Of a stretch of DNA of 5,483 nucleotides, positions 1-5,227 are shown one piece after another. The position numbers and the translations under genes were made by a program. The DNA is taken from NCBI GenBank assembly GCA_027066695.1, contig JAMONE010000242.1, positions 1-5,483 on the forward strand. Reading direction: 5' to 3'. Under the pieces are notes generated by a model. The model was not told the DNA's origin, did not search any database, and was given only the letters and a program-made list of their open reading frames with translations. Origin of the DNA: Micavibrio sp. Its GTDB lineage: Bacteria > Pseudomonadota > Alphaproteobacteria > Micavibrionales > Micavibrionaceae. Every line of letters begins with the position of its first letter. Within the stretch, counting starts at the first letter, position 1.

Positions 1-205
1 TCAAGGCAGCACAAAACCCGTACTTGAGATTAATGCCAACCACGAATTAATCAAAAAACTGGCAGCGTCATGTTCTAAAGGCAATGATATAGAAGACGCG
101 GCGCATCTATTGCTCGATCAAGCCAATATCATTCAAGGAAATTCCGTTGATGATCTAGCTGAATTCACCCGCAGAATGTCGTACTTTATGAGTAAAGCTA
201 TTTAA
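1..205 (+). CDS. htpG: HtpG (Hsp90-family chaperone), C-terminal end only
   Basis: The reading frame is open from the left edge (first whole codon at base 2) to TAA at 203-205, giving the last 67 residues of a protein that starts outside the window. The residues match the extreme C-terminus of bacterial Hsp90: a KPVLEINANHELIKKL stretch, then the amphipathic helix LLLDQANIIQG, and a final DLAEFTRRMSYFMSKAI helix. In this family the region is the C-terminal dimerisation domain of the cytosolic ATP-dependent chaperone. The N-terminal ATPase and middle domains are not visible, so their intactness cannot be judged. The stop lies only 10 bp from the stop of the opposing gene, so the htpG transcript must end inside that gene or run antisense to it. 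Family assignment is from recognised sequence pattern, not a search. Confidence 0.9.
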   Translation, partial: QGSTKPVLEINANHELIKKLAASCSKGNDIEDAAHLLLDQANIIQGNSVDDLAEFTRRMSYFMSKAI

Positions 206-215
206 AGATCAGAGG

Positions 216-1562
216 TTAGTTACAATTTCCGTCATCCGTTACATTGGATGGTGGATTAAAGTAACATCCTGGAGCAGGGCAAACGGCATCTATATACCTA
301 TCGCCATTATCTGCAACAACAATATAACCTACTTTAATTGGGGTAATAGAAGAGCAGCTCGTACTATCACGAAGCCCTAGGAAATTCATATAAGAATCCA
401 TTGCTCCCGAAGTTCCAGGGGCAGGATTTGCACCTAAATATGCACTATCCCATGTTGGCAAATCGGTTGGAATAAGTGCCACAAAAAGAGCCTGCAAGGC
501 CGATAATGACGCTACCCCTTGCGGATAACCATGTTCGGCAACTTGACACGCATATCTAAGCACCTCATTACCATCACTTACATCAGGTAAATATTGCATA
601 ATATTATTAGTATCCGAAGGAATGTCACATTGTTCATCCTTTGATCTGTAATCATTACCTGCACCAGCATGATCACGATATTTACTTAAAGGATAAAACC
701 CATCATGTCCAGTTTCTGTTACCATATTATAGCATTTCGCCGCCGCCCATATTTGATTCATGCGATTACAAATATATGGATTATCATCAGCATCGTCATC
801 CAAAGACGCACTTAATGTAGAGCGACCGCCGAGAAATGAATTGGGAAAGTTTTCCTCTATGTAATATTTTTTGAACTCATCAATAGGCTCACCTATAGCA
901 GCCATATACCCTACGCACGCTGCTAATAATGGATCTTCAATAACATCCCCCGCCCTCATAATAGAGCTAGCATTAGGGCTGGGAACATTATCCATTAATT
1001 GATCAAAAACAAGCAGCTCAAGCACGGCATACATAAGATAGCCATGCCTTTTAAATGGTGGCGCAGGAAGAATAAGCCCATCACCAGCAGCATAAAAAAG
1101 TTCAGCTAAATCAAAAATAATAAGATCAGTGAAAACGCCCGAAAGACTACTCAAAGCTGCGCCAAGCATACCGCCCCCCATATATCCAACTGATTTATCA
1201 GGATTACCAGGGAACTCATGTTCTGCATAATCAGTAAGATGGTCCATAAACGAATCGAAGCAAGTTAATGAAAGCACACTATCAGGGCGAGCTATAAGGT
1301 TATTATTTTGCGTAATTTCACGCTGCCCCTCTGCCCATGCGCGATCTTTAAGCACATCCCAAAAGTCAGGATCACAAGTATTACGCACTTCATCAATAAT
1401 TGTAACAGGTAGCGAAGGAAACAAAGTAAGTAGACCTCCTAAATCATCCTCAGCCGTTACAGGAGTGCTGGCAGCATGAGCGTTATGCCCACTAAAGGAC
1501 AGTAAAACACCAATAACACAAATAACGCGAGTTAAAACAGACAAGCCACTTTTCCAAATCAT
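216..1562 (-). CDS. Secreted cysteine-rich protein of unknown function
   Basis: The frame encodes 448 residues. The first 30 form a textbook Sec signal peptide: basic residues K4 and R12, a hydrophobic core VICVIGVLLSF, and an AHA site predicting cleavage after A30. The mature part is acidic and carries 11 cysteines (63, 101, 216, 265, 277, 312, 339, 403, 428, 433, 447), suggesting disulfides in the periplasm or outside the cell. Notable stretches are REITQNNNLIARPDSVLSLTCF (80-102), a glycine/hydrophobic region at 127-150 that may be amphipathic or membrane-associated, CNRMNQIWAAAKC (265-277), and a Cys-rich tail. I do not recognise a named domain; the conserved-looking stretches suggest a real family of hypothetical proteins. 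The ATG at 1562 is well supported by AAAGG eight to nine bases upstream. The Zincin-like gene lies 64 bp upstream on the same strand and is probably co-transcribed. No function is claimed. Confidence 0.85.
   Translation of the reverse strand: MIWKSGLSVLTRVICVIGVLLSFSGHNAHAASTPVTAEDDLGGLLTLFPSLPVTIIDEVRNTCDPDFWDVLKDRAWAEGQREITQNNNLIARPDSVLSLTCFDSFMDHLTDYAEHEFPGNPDKSVGYMGGGMLGAALSSLSGVFTDLIIFDLAELFYAAGDGLILPAPPFKRHGYLMYAVLELLVFDQLMDNVPSPNASSIMRAGDVIEDPLLAACVGYMAAIGEPIDEFKKYYIEENFPNSFLGGRSTLSASLDDDADDNPYICNRMNQIWAAAKCYNMVTETGHDGFYPLSKYRDHAGAGNDYRSKDEQCDIPSDTNNIMQYLPDVSDGNEVLRYACQVAEHGYPQGVASLSALQALFVALIPTDLPTWDSAYLGANPAPGTSGAMDSYMNFLGLRDSTSCSSITPIKVGYIVVADNGDRYIDAVCPAPGCYFNPPSNVTDDGNCN
228..255 (+). 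terminator. Possible htpG 3' hairpin, without a U-tract
   Basis: About 22 bp after the htpG stop, TCCGTCATCC (228-237) can pair with GGATGGTGGA (246-255) around an 8-base loop, using two G-U wobbles that form only in the plus-strand RNA. It lies inside the last codons of the opposing gene. No run of T follows (next bases TTAAAG), so it is at best a weak or factor-dependent end point or a 3' protecting stem. It could also be chance. Confidence 0.25.
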
Positions 1563-1626
1563 AAAATCATACCTTTAAGTACCATAACATATTGCAAAAG
1601 CATCTGCATAGTTTTGAATCATTCAT

Positions 1627-2058
1627 TTATAACATACCTTGATAATGTCTGTCTGTCATTTTCTGAATATCATCTTCAGAAAACTCAAAAAACCGCCCTA
1701 ACTCCTCAATAATTACCTGACGAATTAATATTTGCAAATCATCCCCTGTCTCGCTCCACATATCCAATAATGAACGTCTGTATAAAACAAGTTCATCATT
1801 TTCATCTGCAACTTTACTCTCAACCCCAGGAGAAATAGCTTTTGCACTCTTATATAGCGCCAAAAAATCAAATGGATCATCAATATTAAGGTCCTCTTGC
1901 AGGGTTTCATCAATCATATCCTCAACAACCAAGGTCAAACTCTCACAATGACGCAATAGCTCGTCAGGCAATCCCTGCAAAACCGTACCACCTAGCACCT
2001 CAATATCTTCAAGGCTGGGAGGAACTGTATAATTCATAATAATGCGCTGAGAATCCAT
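1627..2058 (-). CDS. Zincin_1-family (metallopeptidase-like) protein with lost metal site
   Basis: The frame encodes 143 residues, close to the usual size of the small Zincin_1 (PF06262-type) metallopeptidase family. The N-terminal PPSLEDIEVLGG and LPDELL segment, the central VEDMIDE and DDPFDFLALY, and LYRRSLLDMWSETGDDL all follow the alphaproteobacterial family pattern. The family normally continues with a zinc-binding HEIGHHFGFSDDDI-like motif. Here the aligned segment at 118-131 reads EELGRFFEFSEDDI: the first His is E118, the catalytic Glu is kept (E119), the second His is R122, and the next His is F123. No histidine remains in the site, so zinc binding and peptidase activity by the usual mechanism are unlikely. 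No signal peptide is seen, so it is probably cytosolic. The ATG at 2058 has AAGGG about ten bases upstream; the internal ATG at codon 8 has no clear site. It probably heads an operon with the secreted-protein gene. Family call is strong; the present role is unknown. Confidence 0.82.
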   Translation of the reverse strand: MDSQRIIMNYTVPPSLEDIEVLGGTVLQGLPDELLRHCESLTLVVEDMIDETLQEDLNIDDPFDFLALYKSAKAISPGVESKVADENDELVLYRRSLLDMWSETGDDLQILIRQVIIEELGRFFEFSEDDIQKMTDRHYQGML

Positions 2059-2218
2059 TCAAATAATGCCCTTCAACATAAAGCTAAATATTATATATTA
2101 TATATACTATTGTGAGTCGTAGGCAGGAGCAATGCCTGAAGCAAAGTATTCCTCATAATTTTTACGTGAAACCGATGAAAAATAATGTATAATATAAATA
2201 TACGAAAGGATTCTACAT
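2059..2218. promoter_or_regulatory. Divergent promoter region, Zincin-like gene / yjfB-like gene
   Basis: This 160-bp head-to-head gap is very AT-rich. Around 2085-2110 is a run of alternating TA steps that on the minus strand contains TATAAT twice (2090-2095 and 2097-2102), either of which could be the -10 for the Zincin-like gene; no good -35 sits at the right distance. A short hairpin AGGCA (2121-2125) / TGCCT (2133-2137) with a 7-base loop lies between the two promoters and could be an operator or nothing. Functional reading is inference. Confidence 0.4.
2188..2193 (+). promoter_or_regulatory. Candidate -10 box (TATAAT) for the yjfB-like gene
   Basis: A perfect TATAAT lies 25 bp upstream of the yjfB-like start codon, which would give a very short leader containing the AAAGGA ribosome site at 2205-2210. 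The best -35-like sequence, TTTACG at 2161-2166, is 21 bp away, too far for a normal sigma-70 promoter, so activator dependence or a chance match are both possible in such AT-rich DNA. Confidence 0.35.
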
Positions 2219-2395
2219 ATGGAAATACCAGCATCAATAGCAGCCAACGCAGCAATGGAACGTCAAAACATGACAATGTCAGTGATAAAACAAAATGCGC
2301 AGCAAGGCGAAGCTATTGCAAAAATCCTTGATAACGCTGTGCGCACAGCTCCCGTTAACGGCGCGCGCGGTGCTAATATCAACATCTTAGCTTAA
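2219..2395 (+). CDS. Small YjfB-like putative motility protein (58 aa)
   Basis: A 58-residue frame starts at ATG 2219 with a near-ideal ribosome site, AAAGGA, eight bases upstream, and a TATAAT box before that. The protein begins MEIPASIAANAAMERQNMTM and continues SVIKQNAQQGEAIAKILDN, then a short tail ending NINILA. The short N-terminus, the polar Q/M-rich segment, the SV-[IL]-K core and the amphipathic helix ending in hydrophobic residues resemble the YjfB family of putative motility proteins (about 40-60 residues; role undefined). There is no signal peptide or membrane helix; it is probably soluble and helical. No flagellar genes are in the window, so a motility role rests only on family resemblance. 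The stop TAA at 2393-2395 shares three bases with the opposing hemA stop. That it is a real gene is well supported by the start signals; the family name is less sure. Confidence 0.75.
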   Translation: MEIPASIAANAAMERQNMTMSVIKQNAQQGEAIAKILDNAVRTAPVNGARGANINILA

Positions 2396-3615
2396 GCAAC
2401 TGCGCTAAGTGCGCTATGCCCTGCCCATAATTTCTGCAAAGAATTGACCATAAACTCTACATCTTCCGTTGAATGCGCAGCCGTAGCCGTTAAACGCAAC
2501 CGCGCAGTTCCGCGTGGAACAGTCGGATAGTTAATTGGCTGAACATAGATATTATAGTCATTCATAAGAATGTCCGTAACTTCCTTACAACATAGCGCAT
2601 CACCAACAACCAACGGAACGATATGACTCTCGCCCGCCATAAAAGGAAGCCCTGCATCACTTAGCATGGATTTAAACAACTTCACATTTTCGCGCACTCG
2701 CGCTCGCTCAACGCTCGAAACTTTTAAATGCTCCACCGCCGCGCGCGCAGCAGCCAGTACAACAGGCGGCAAAGCCGTTGTGAAAATAAAGCTTGATGAA
2801 TAAGAACGCACCGCATCAATAAGAGCAGCATTGGCAGTAATAAACCCACCCATCGCGCCGTATCCTTTGCCAAACGTACCTTCAATAACATCAATGCGAT
2901 CCATTAATCCGCGCTCATCCGCAATGCCTCCCCCACGAGAGCCATAAAGACCAACCGCATGCACTTCATCAAGATATGTCATAGCGTTATATTTATCTGC
3001 CAAATCGGCGATTTCCTTGATCGGCGCAATATCGCCTTCCATTGAATAAACAGATTCGAACACAATAATTTTAGGGCGATCAATATCAACAGATCTAAGC
3101 AAGCTTTCTAAATGCTCTACATCATTATGACGATAGATAAATTTTTGCTGCTTGCTGTCTCTCATCCCATGGATCATAGAGGCATGATTAAGCTCATCTG
3201 AGAAAAATGCACAATCAGGCAAAAGCTTACCCAACGTACCAAGCGCACCTTCATTAGCAACATAGCCCGAAGACATAACAAGGCCAGCCTCTTTATTATG
3301 AAGATCAGCAACGCTTTGCTCCAGCTCGACAACATAGCGCGTTGTACCAGAAATATTGCGAGTTCCCCCCGCTCCCGCACCCGAATTTTCTAAAGCTTCC
3401 CGCGCCGCAGCTAATACCTTAGGATGCTGCCCCATACCAAGGTAATCATTATTACACCAAATAGTAACCTCTTTAGACGAGCCATCAGGCTTGCGATAAA
3501 TAGCACGAGGAAAGTCACCGACTTTGCGCTCCAAATTCGCGAAAATGCGATAGCGTCCCTCTGATTTAACAGCGTCAACACAACCTTGATAATGCTTGTT
3601 ATAGTCTATAGACAT
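2392..3615 (-). CDS. hemA: 5-aminolevulinate synthase (ALAS)
   Basis: The PLP enzyme condenses glycine with succinyl-CoA to 5-aminolevulinate, the first step of haem and tetrapyrrole synthesis by the C4 (Shemin) route, in the cytosol. From the ATG at 3615 it is 407 residues, normal for bacterial ALAS. Visible family marks: EGRYRIFANLER (19-30), WCNNDYLGMG (53-62), GAGAGGTRNISG (79-90), H144 for PLP stacking, ESVYSMEGD (187-195), LDEVHAVGLYG with D216 and H219, PLP lysine K250 in EGTFGKGYGAMGG, and the ALAS-type end INYPTVPRGTARLRLT (361-376), which separates it from BioF and Kbl. The lysine loop is unusual: FGKGYG rather than the common LAKAFG/LAKAYG. A GTG three codons upstream is in frame, but the ribosome site would abut it, so ATG 3615 is preferred. 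The gene stands alone, divergent from the kinase-like gene and convergent with the yjfB-like gene. Confidence 0.95.
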   Translation of the reverse strand: MSIDYNKHYQGCVDAVKSEGRYRIFANLERKVGDFPRAIYRKPDGSSKEVTIWCNNDYLGMGQHPKVLAAAREALENSGAGAGGTRNISGTTRYVVELEQSVADLHNKEAGLVMSSGYVANEGALGTLGKLLPDCAFFSDELNHASMIHGMRDSKQQKFIYRHNDVEHLESLLRSVDIDRPKIIVFESVYSMEGDIAPIKEIADLADKYNAMTYLDEVHAVGLYGSRGGGIADERGLMDRIDVIEGTFGKGYGAMGGFITANAALIDAVRSYSSSFIFTTALPPVVLAAARAAVEHLKVSSVERARVRENVKLFKSMLSDAGLPFMAGESHIVPLVVGDALCCKEVTDILMNDYNIYVQPINYPTVPRGTARLRLTATAAHSTEDVEFMVNSLQKLWAGHSALSAVA

Positions 3616-3749
3616 GCATTCCACCTTTCCTGATTTAATGCTATTATTGCTTTTTATGAAGAAATATCAAGATTTTCCTTCAATTATTTTTCAAATTAAT
3701 AACAATGATGCTTTAATATATTTTCAAACAATAAGGAAAAACAAACAAC
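3616..3749. promoter_or_regulatory. Divergent promoter region, hemA / kinase-like gene
   Basis: This 134-bp gap is strongly AT-rich and must hold the starts of both genes. On the minus strand TTGATA (3665-3670) is a plausible -35 for hemA, with only poor -10 matches 16-18 bp on. On the plus strand the segment 3711-3721 (TTTAATATATT) is a plausible -10 area for the kinase-like gene. No clear operator palindrome is visible. The individual elements are uncertain. Confidence 0.35.
3621..3631 (-). promoter_or_regulatory. Ribosome binding site that decides the hemA start
   Basis: The minus strand reads AGGAAAGGTGG, two overlapping purine-rich Shine-Dalgarno cores. They lie 5 and about 9 bases before the ATG at 3615, a workable distance. 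The alternative in-frame GTG at 3624 overlaps the second core and directly abuts the first, so it is unlikely to be used. This supports a protein starting MSIDYN, which also matches where ALAS proteins normally begin. Confidence 0.7.
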
Positions 3750-4580
3750 ATGATAATAAGCTTTGGATATATATGCATGGAGTTGCAGATGAATTTAGCT
3801 GATCCGCTAGATTTCCCCTGCTCTATTAAATCCAGTGATGCATATACAAGCATCGGCGGAAGCGCTGCTAATCAGGCTATTGCGGCGGCGCGGTGCGGGG
3901 CGAAGACTTCTCTAATCGGAGCAATCGGCAATGATTTGCTCGGCAAAACCATATTAGACACACTAAGAAGAGAAGGCATAGCCTCGACAGGGATAGCGAA
4001 AAAAACGCTGCCTACATCAATAATTAACTCAATAATTGATATGAACGCCCAAAAAGCATCTATAACCTTAGAAGGAGCAAATGCCGATATATCAACGCAG
4101 CAAATCCCCAGCTTTGCATTAAACGAAAAAACCACGCTGCTACTGCAAAATGACGTAGATAGCGATGTTAATATTACAGTTTTAAAACGCGCAAAAGAAT
4201 GCGGTGGACGCTCTATCATGTGTATAAACCACGCAAACAACCTAAATACCGCCCTATTAGATAATCTTGACATGGCCATAATAAATGAAAACATCAAAAC
4301 CGATATTGAAAAACAATGTTTCCCCATAAAGGATTACATAGTAGCAAAGGACGCTAGTTTGGGCGGAACACGGCTTGCTACACATACTAACGGATGTTTT
4401 GATGCATTTTGCGGATGCTTTGCCGCATGTATTCAAGCTGGTATGAGCATTGAACACTCAATAGAATATGCAGAAATAGCCGCAGAATTAACGACAAAGA
4501 AAGCTGGCGCATATAACGCCTTCCCATATCTAGGTGATATCGAGGATCATATAGCCGCAATCAAAAGCCAAGAAGGTTAG
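3750..4580 (+). CDS. PfkB/ribokinase-family protein, probably degenerate
   Basis: The frame encodes 276 residues, somewhat short for ribokinase-like sugar kinases (about 300). The start MIISFGYICMEL fits the family pattern of a first beta strand (as in MIVVFGSINMDL), supporting ATG 3750; AAGGA lies 12 bases upstream, a rather long gap. The substrate-side motif is present as GGSAANQAIAAARCGA (36-51; usual GGKGANQA), followed by IGAIGNDLLGKTIL. INE at 178-180 matches the family NE motif near the phosphates, and GAYNAFP (253-259) the C-terminal GAQ.S.P region. The catalytic loop is altered: the usual DTTGAGDAF is HTNGCFDAF (212-220). The base Asp (D218) is kept, but the anion-hole GAG is GCF. 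The stretch between the VVTLG-like strand (IVAKDASLGG, 197-206) and this loop is about 20 residues shorter than usual. Sugar kinase activity is therefore doubtful; substrate unknown. Its 3' end overlaps the opposing COQ9-like gene by 20 bp. Confidence 0.8.
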   Translation: MIISFGYICMELQMNLADPLDFPCSIKSSDAYTSIGGSAANQAIAAARCGAKTSLIGAIGNDLLGKTILDTLRREGIASTGIAKKTLPTSIINSIIDMNAQKASITLEGANADISTQQIPSFALNEKTTLLLQNDVDSDVNITVLKRAKECGGRSIMCINHANNLNTALLDNLDMAIINENIKTDIEKQCFPIKDYIVAKDASLGGTRLATHTNGCFDAFCGCFAACIQAGMSIEHSIEYAEIAAELTTKKAGAYNAFPYLGDIEDHIAAIKSQEG

Positions 4581-5148
4581 CCGCGCTCTCTGCGCGATCA
4601 AGTGCCTGATCAAGTGCGGCCATTGTCTTGGATAAATCCTTACTATCATCCTTAATCCAAACCTTTAGCACTTTAATATAAAACCCTGTTAATCCTACAA
4701 CTTTTACCATTCCAGAAACCCCTGCGGTTTCTATTGTCGACATCTCTAACATCCAGCTAATCGAGCGGCATAAATGCGGCATTGATATAATAATTTGCTT
4801 TGGATCATATTTAAACGACTCAAATATGGCCGCAACCCCATCGCGATAATCATTAAGAGCCTCATAGCGATCCATTAATATATCGAATAAACGATCACGC
4901 GAGCTAATTGAATCGTCTTCGGATATATCAATATTATCCAATAATTTTTTATCAATAATCTTGCCAAGAATAACAAGAATATCGTTCTTATCATCAATCA
5001 CATCATATAAATCAGAAGCAGAAATCCCGCTATGCTGCGCTATATCACGTAGAGTTGTGTACTCCCACCCCTGCGCGACGGCCAAATACAGTGCTGATTC
5101 AACTATTTTTTGCCTAATATCAACATTTTTATTACTTTTTGCGCTCAT
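4561..5148 (-). CDS. COQ9-like / TetR-fold protein
   Basis: The frame encodes 195 residues. Residues 9-58 form a TetR-type N-terminal helical domain: IRQKIVESALYLAVAQGWEYTTL, then the helix-turn-helix TLRDIAQHSGISASDLYDVI (32-51), with DDKNDIL where TetR proteins usually have a SKEALL-like segment. The C-terminal half (RDRLFDILMDRYEALNDYRDG, 84-104; KVWIKDDSKDLSKTMAALD, 162-180) follows the alphaproteobacterial COQ9-related pattern of an Arg/Asp-rich helix and a VWL-DDDxxDLxxTMAALD end. COQ9 itself is a lipid-binding ubiquinone-synthesis protein with a TetR fold that does not need DNA; many alphaproteobacterial relatives are annotated as TetR regulators. Either role is possible here. ATG 5148 has AAAAGG eight bases upstream. 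The stop lies 20 bp inside the opposing kinase-like gene. A palindrome at 5202-5219 upstream could be a self-regulation site. Confidence 0.82.
   Translation of the reverse strand: MSAKSNKNVDIRQKIVESALYLAVAQGWEYTTLRDIAQHSGISASDLYDVIDDKNDILVILGKIIDKKLLDNIDISEDDSISSRDRLFDILMDRYEALNDYRDGVAAIFESFKYDPKQIIISMPHLCRSISWMLEMSTIETAGVSGMVKVVGLTGFYIKVLKVWIKDDSKDLSKTMAALDQALDRAESAANLLGF
4582..4596 (+). terminator. GC-rich hairpin just after the kinase-like stop
   Basis: CGCGC (4582-4586) pairs perfectly with GCGCG (4592-4596) around TCTCT, one base after the TAG of the kinase-like gene and inside the end of the opposing COQ9-like gene. There is no T-run behind it, so it is not a classical intrinsic terminator. 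It may act as a 3' stem or pause site, or may merely reflect alanine and arginine codons on the other strand. Confidence 0.28.
4596..4617. repeat. 12-bp tandem duplication inside the COQ9-like gene
   Basis: GATCAAGTGC occurs at 4596-4605 and again at 4608-4617, separated by CT, giving a 12-base period and so a four-codon duplication. On the minus strand it encodes the neighbouring ALDQ and ALDR in the C-terminal helix (residues 178-185). It keeps the reading frame and is probably a small slippage duplication. Confidence 0.75.
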
Positions 5149-5152
5149 AAGC

Positions 5153-5180
5153 TTGGCCTTTTCCTATTATTTAGTATAAA
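5153..5180 (+). promoter_or_regulatory. Candidate sigma-70 promoter for typA
   Basis: TTGGCC (5153-5158) and TATAAA (5175-5180) are separated by 16 bp, a fair -35/-10 pair. Transcription from here would give a leader of roughly 140 bases that contains the whole inverted-repeat structure at 5228-5331. It overlaps the upstream region of the divergent COQ9-like gene, so the two genes could compete or share control. Confidence 0.4.
5173..5178 (-). promoter_or_regulatory. Candidate -10 box (TATACT) for the COQ9-like gene
   Basis: The minus strand reads TATACT 24 bp before the ATG at 5148. A TTGTGA on the same strand overlaps the palindrome at 5202-5219 but is farther than ideal, so no convincing -35 is paired with it. 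The hexamer overlaps the typA -10 candidate on the other strand. Confidence 0.3.
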
Positions 5181-5201
5181 AGATAAAACAATATTTTTTT
5201 A

Positions 5202-5219
5202 AATCACACAAGAGTGATT
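5202..5219. promoter_or_regulatory. Palindrome AATCAC-N6-GTGATT, possible operator
   Basis: AATCAC (5202-5207) and GTGATT (5214-5219) form a perfect 6-bp inverted repeat with a 6-base centre in the gap between the COQ9/TetR-like gene and typA. TetR-fold regulators often bind palindromes in their own divergent promoter region, so an operator is plausible. As an RNA hairpin it has no trailing T-run on either strand, so a terminator is less likely. The role is inference. Confidence 0.4.
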
Positions 5220-5227
5220 AATTAGAT

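Noticed and set aside
1725..1913. 62-codon minus-strand frame
   Set aside because: It lies wholly inside the Zincin-like gene in another frame, with no ribosome site and no family resemblance.
2170..2177. Flagellar sigma-28 -10 box (ACCGATGA, compare GCCGATAA) before the yjfB-like gene
   Set aside because: Tempting given the motility family, but there is no TAAA-type -35 about 15 bases upstream (bases there are CCTC).
2091..2276. 61-codon minus-strand frame
   Set aside because: It runs antisense through the yjfB-like gene and the AT-rich promoter gap; hydrophobic residues come from the AT-rich DNA, and its start lacks a ribosome site.
3174..3380. 68-codon minus-strand frame
   Set aside because: Out-of-frame shadow within hemA, which is certain.
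3657..3670. FNR-type site TTGAT-N4-ATCAA upstream of hemA, as in some photosynthetic relatives
   Set aside because: Only the first half-site TTGAT is present; the second half reads CTTCA-like and does not match.
3614..3802. 62-codon plus-strand frame across the hemA/kinase gap
   Set aside because: Starts antisense to the hemA start, has no ribosome site, and ends inside the kinase-like gene; the composition is typical of AT-rich non-coding DNA.
3872..4457. Two minus-strand frames (151 and 66 codons) antisense to the kinase-like gene
   Set aside because: The kinase-like frame has recognisable family motifs throughout; these are mirror frames without matching motifs or start signals.
4961..5179. 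72-codon plus-strand frame
   Set aside because: Antisense to the N-terminus of the COQ9-like gene, where the helix-turn-helix is clear; no ribosome site.
5193..5219. Intrinsic terminator made of the T-run and palindrome
   Set aside because: In the plus strand the T-run precedes the hairpin instead of following it, and on the minus strand the following bases are A's, so neither orientation gives a terminator.
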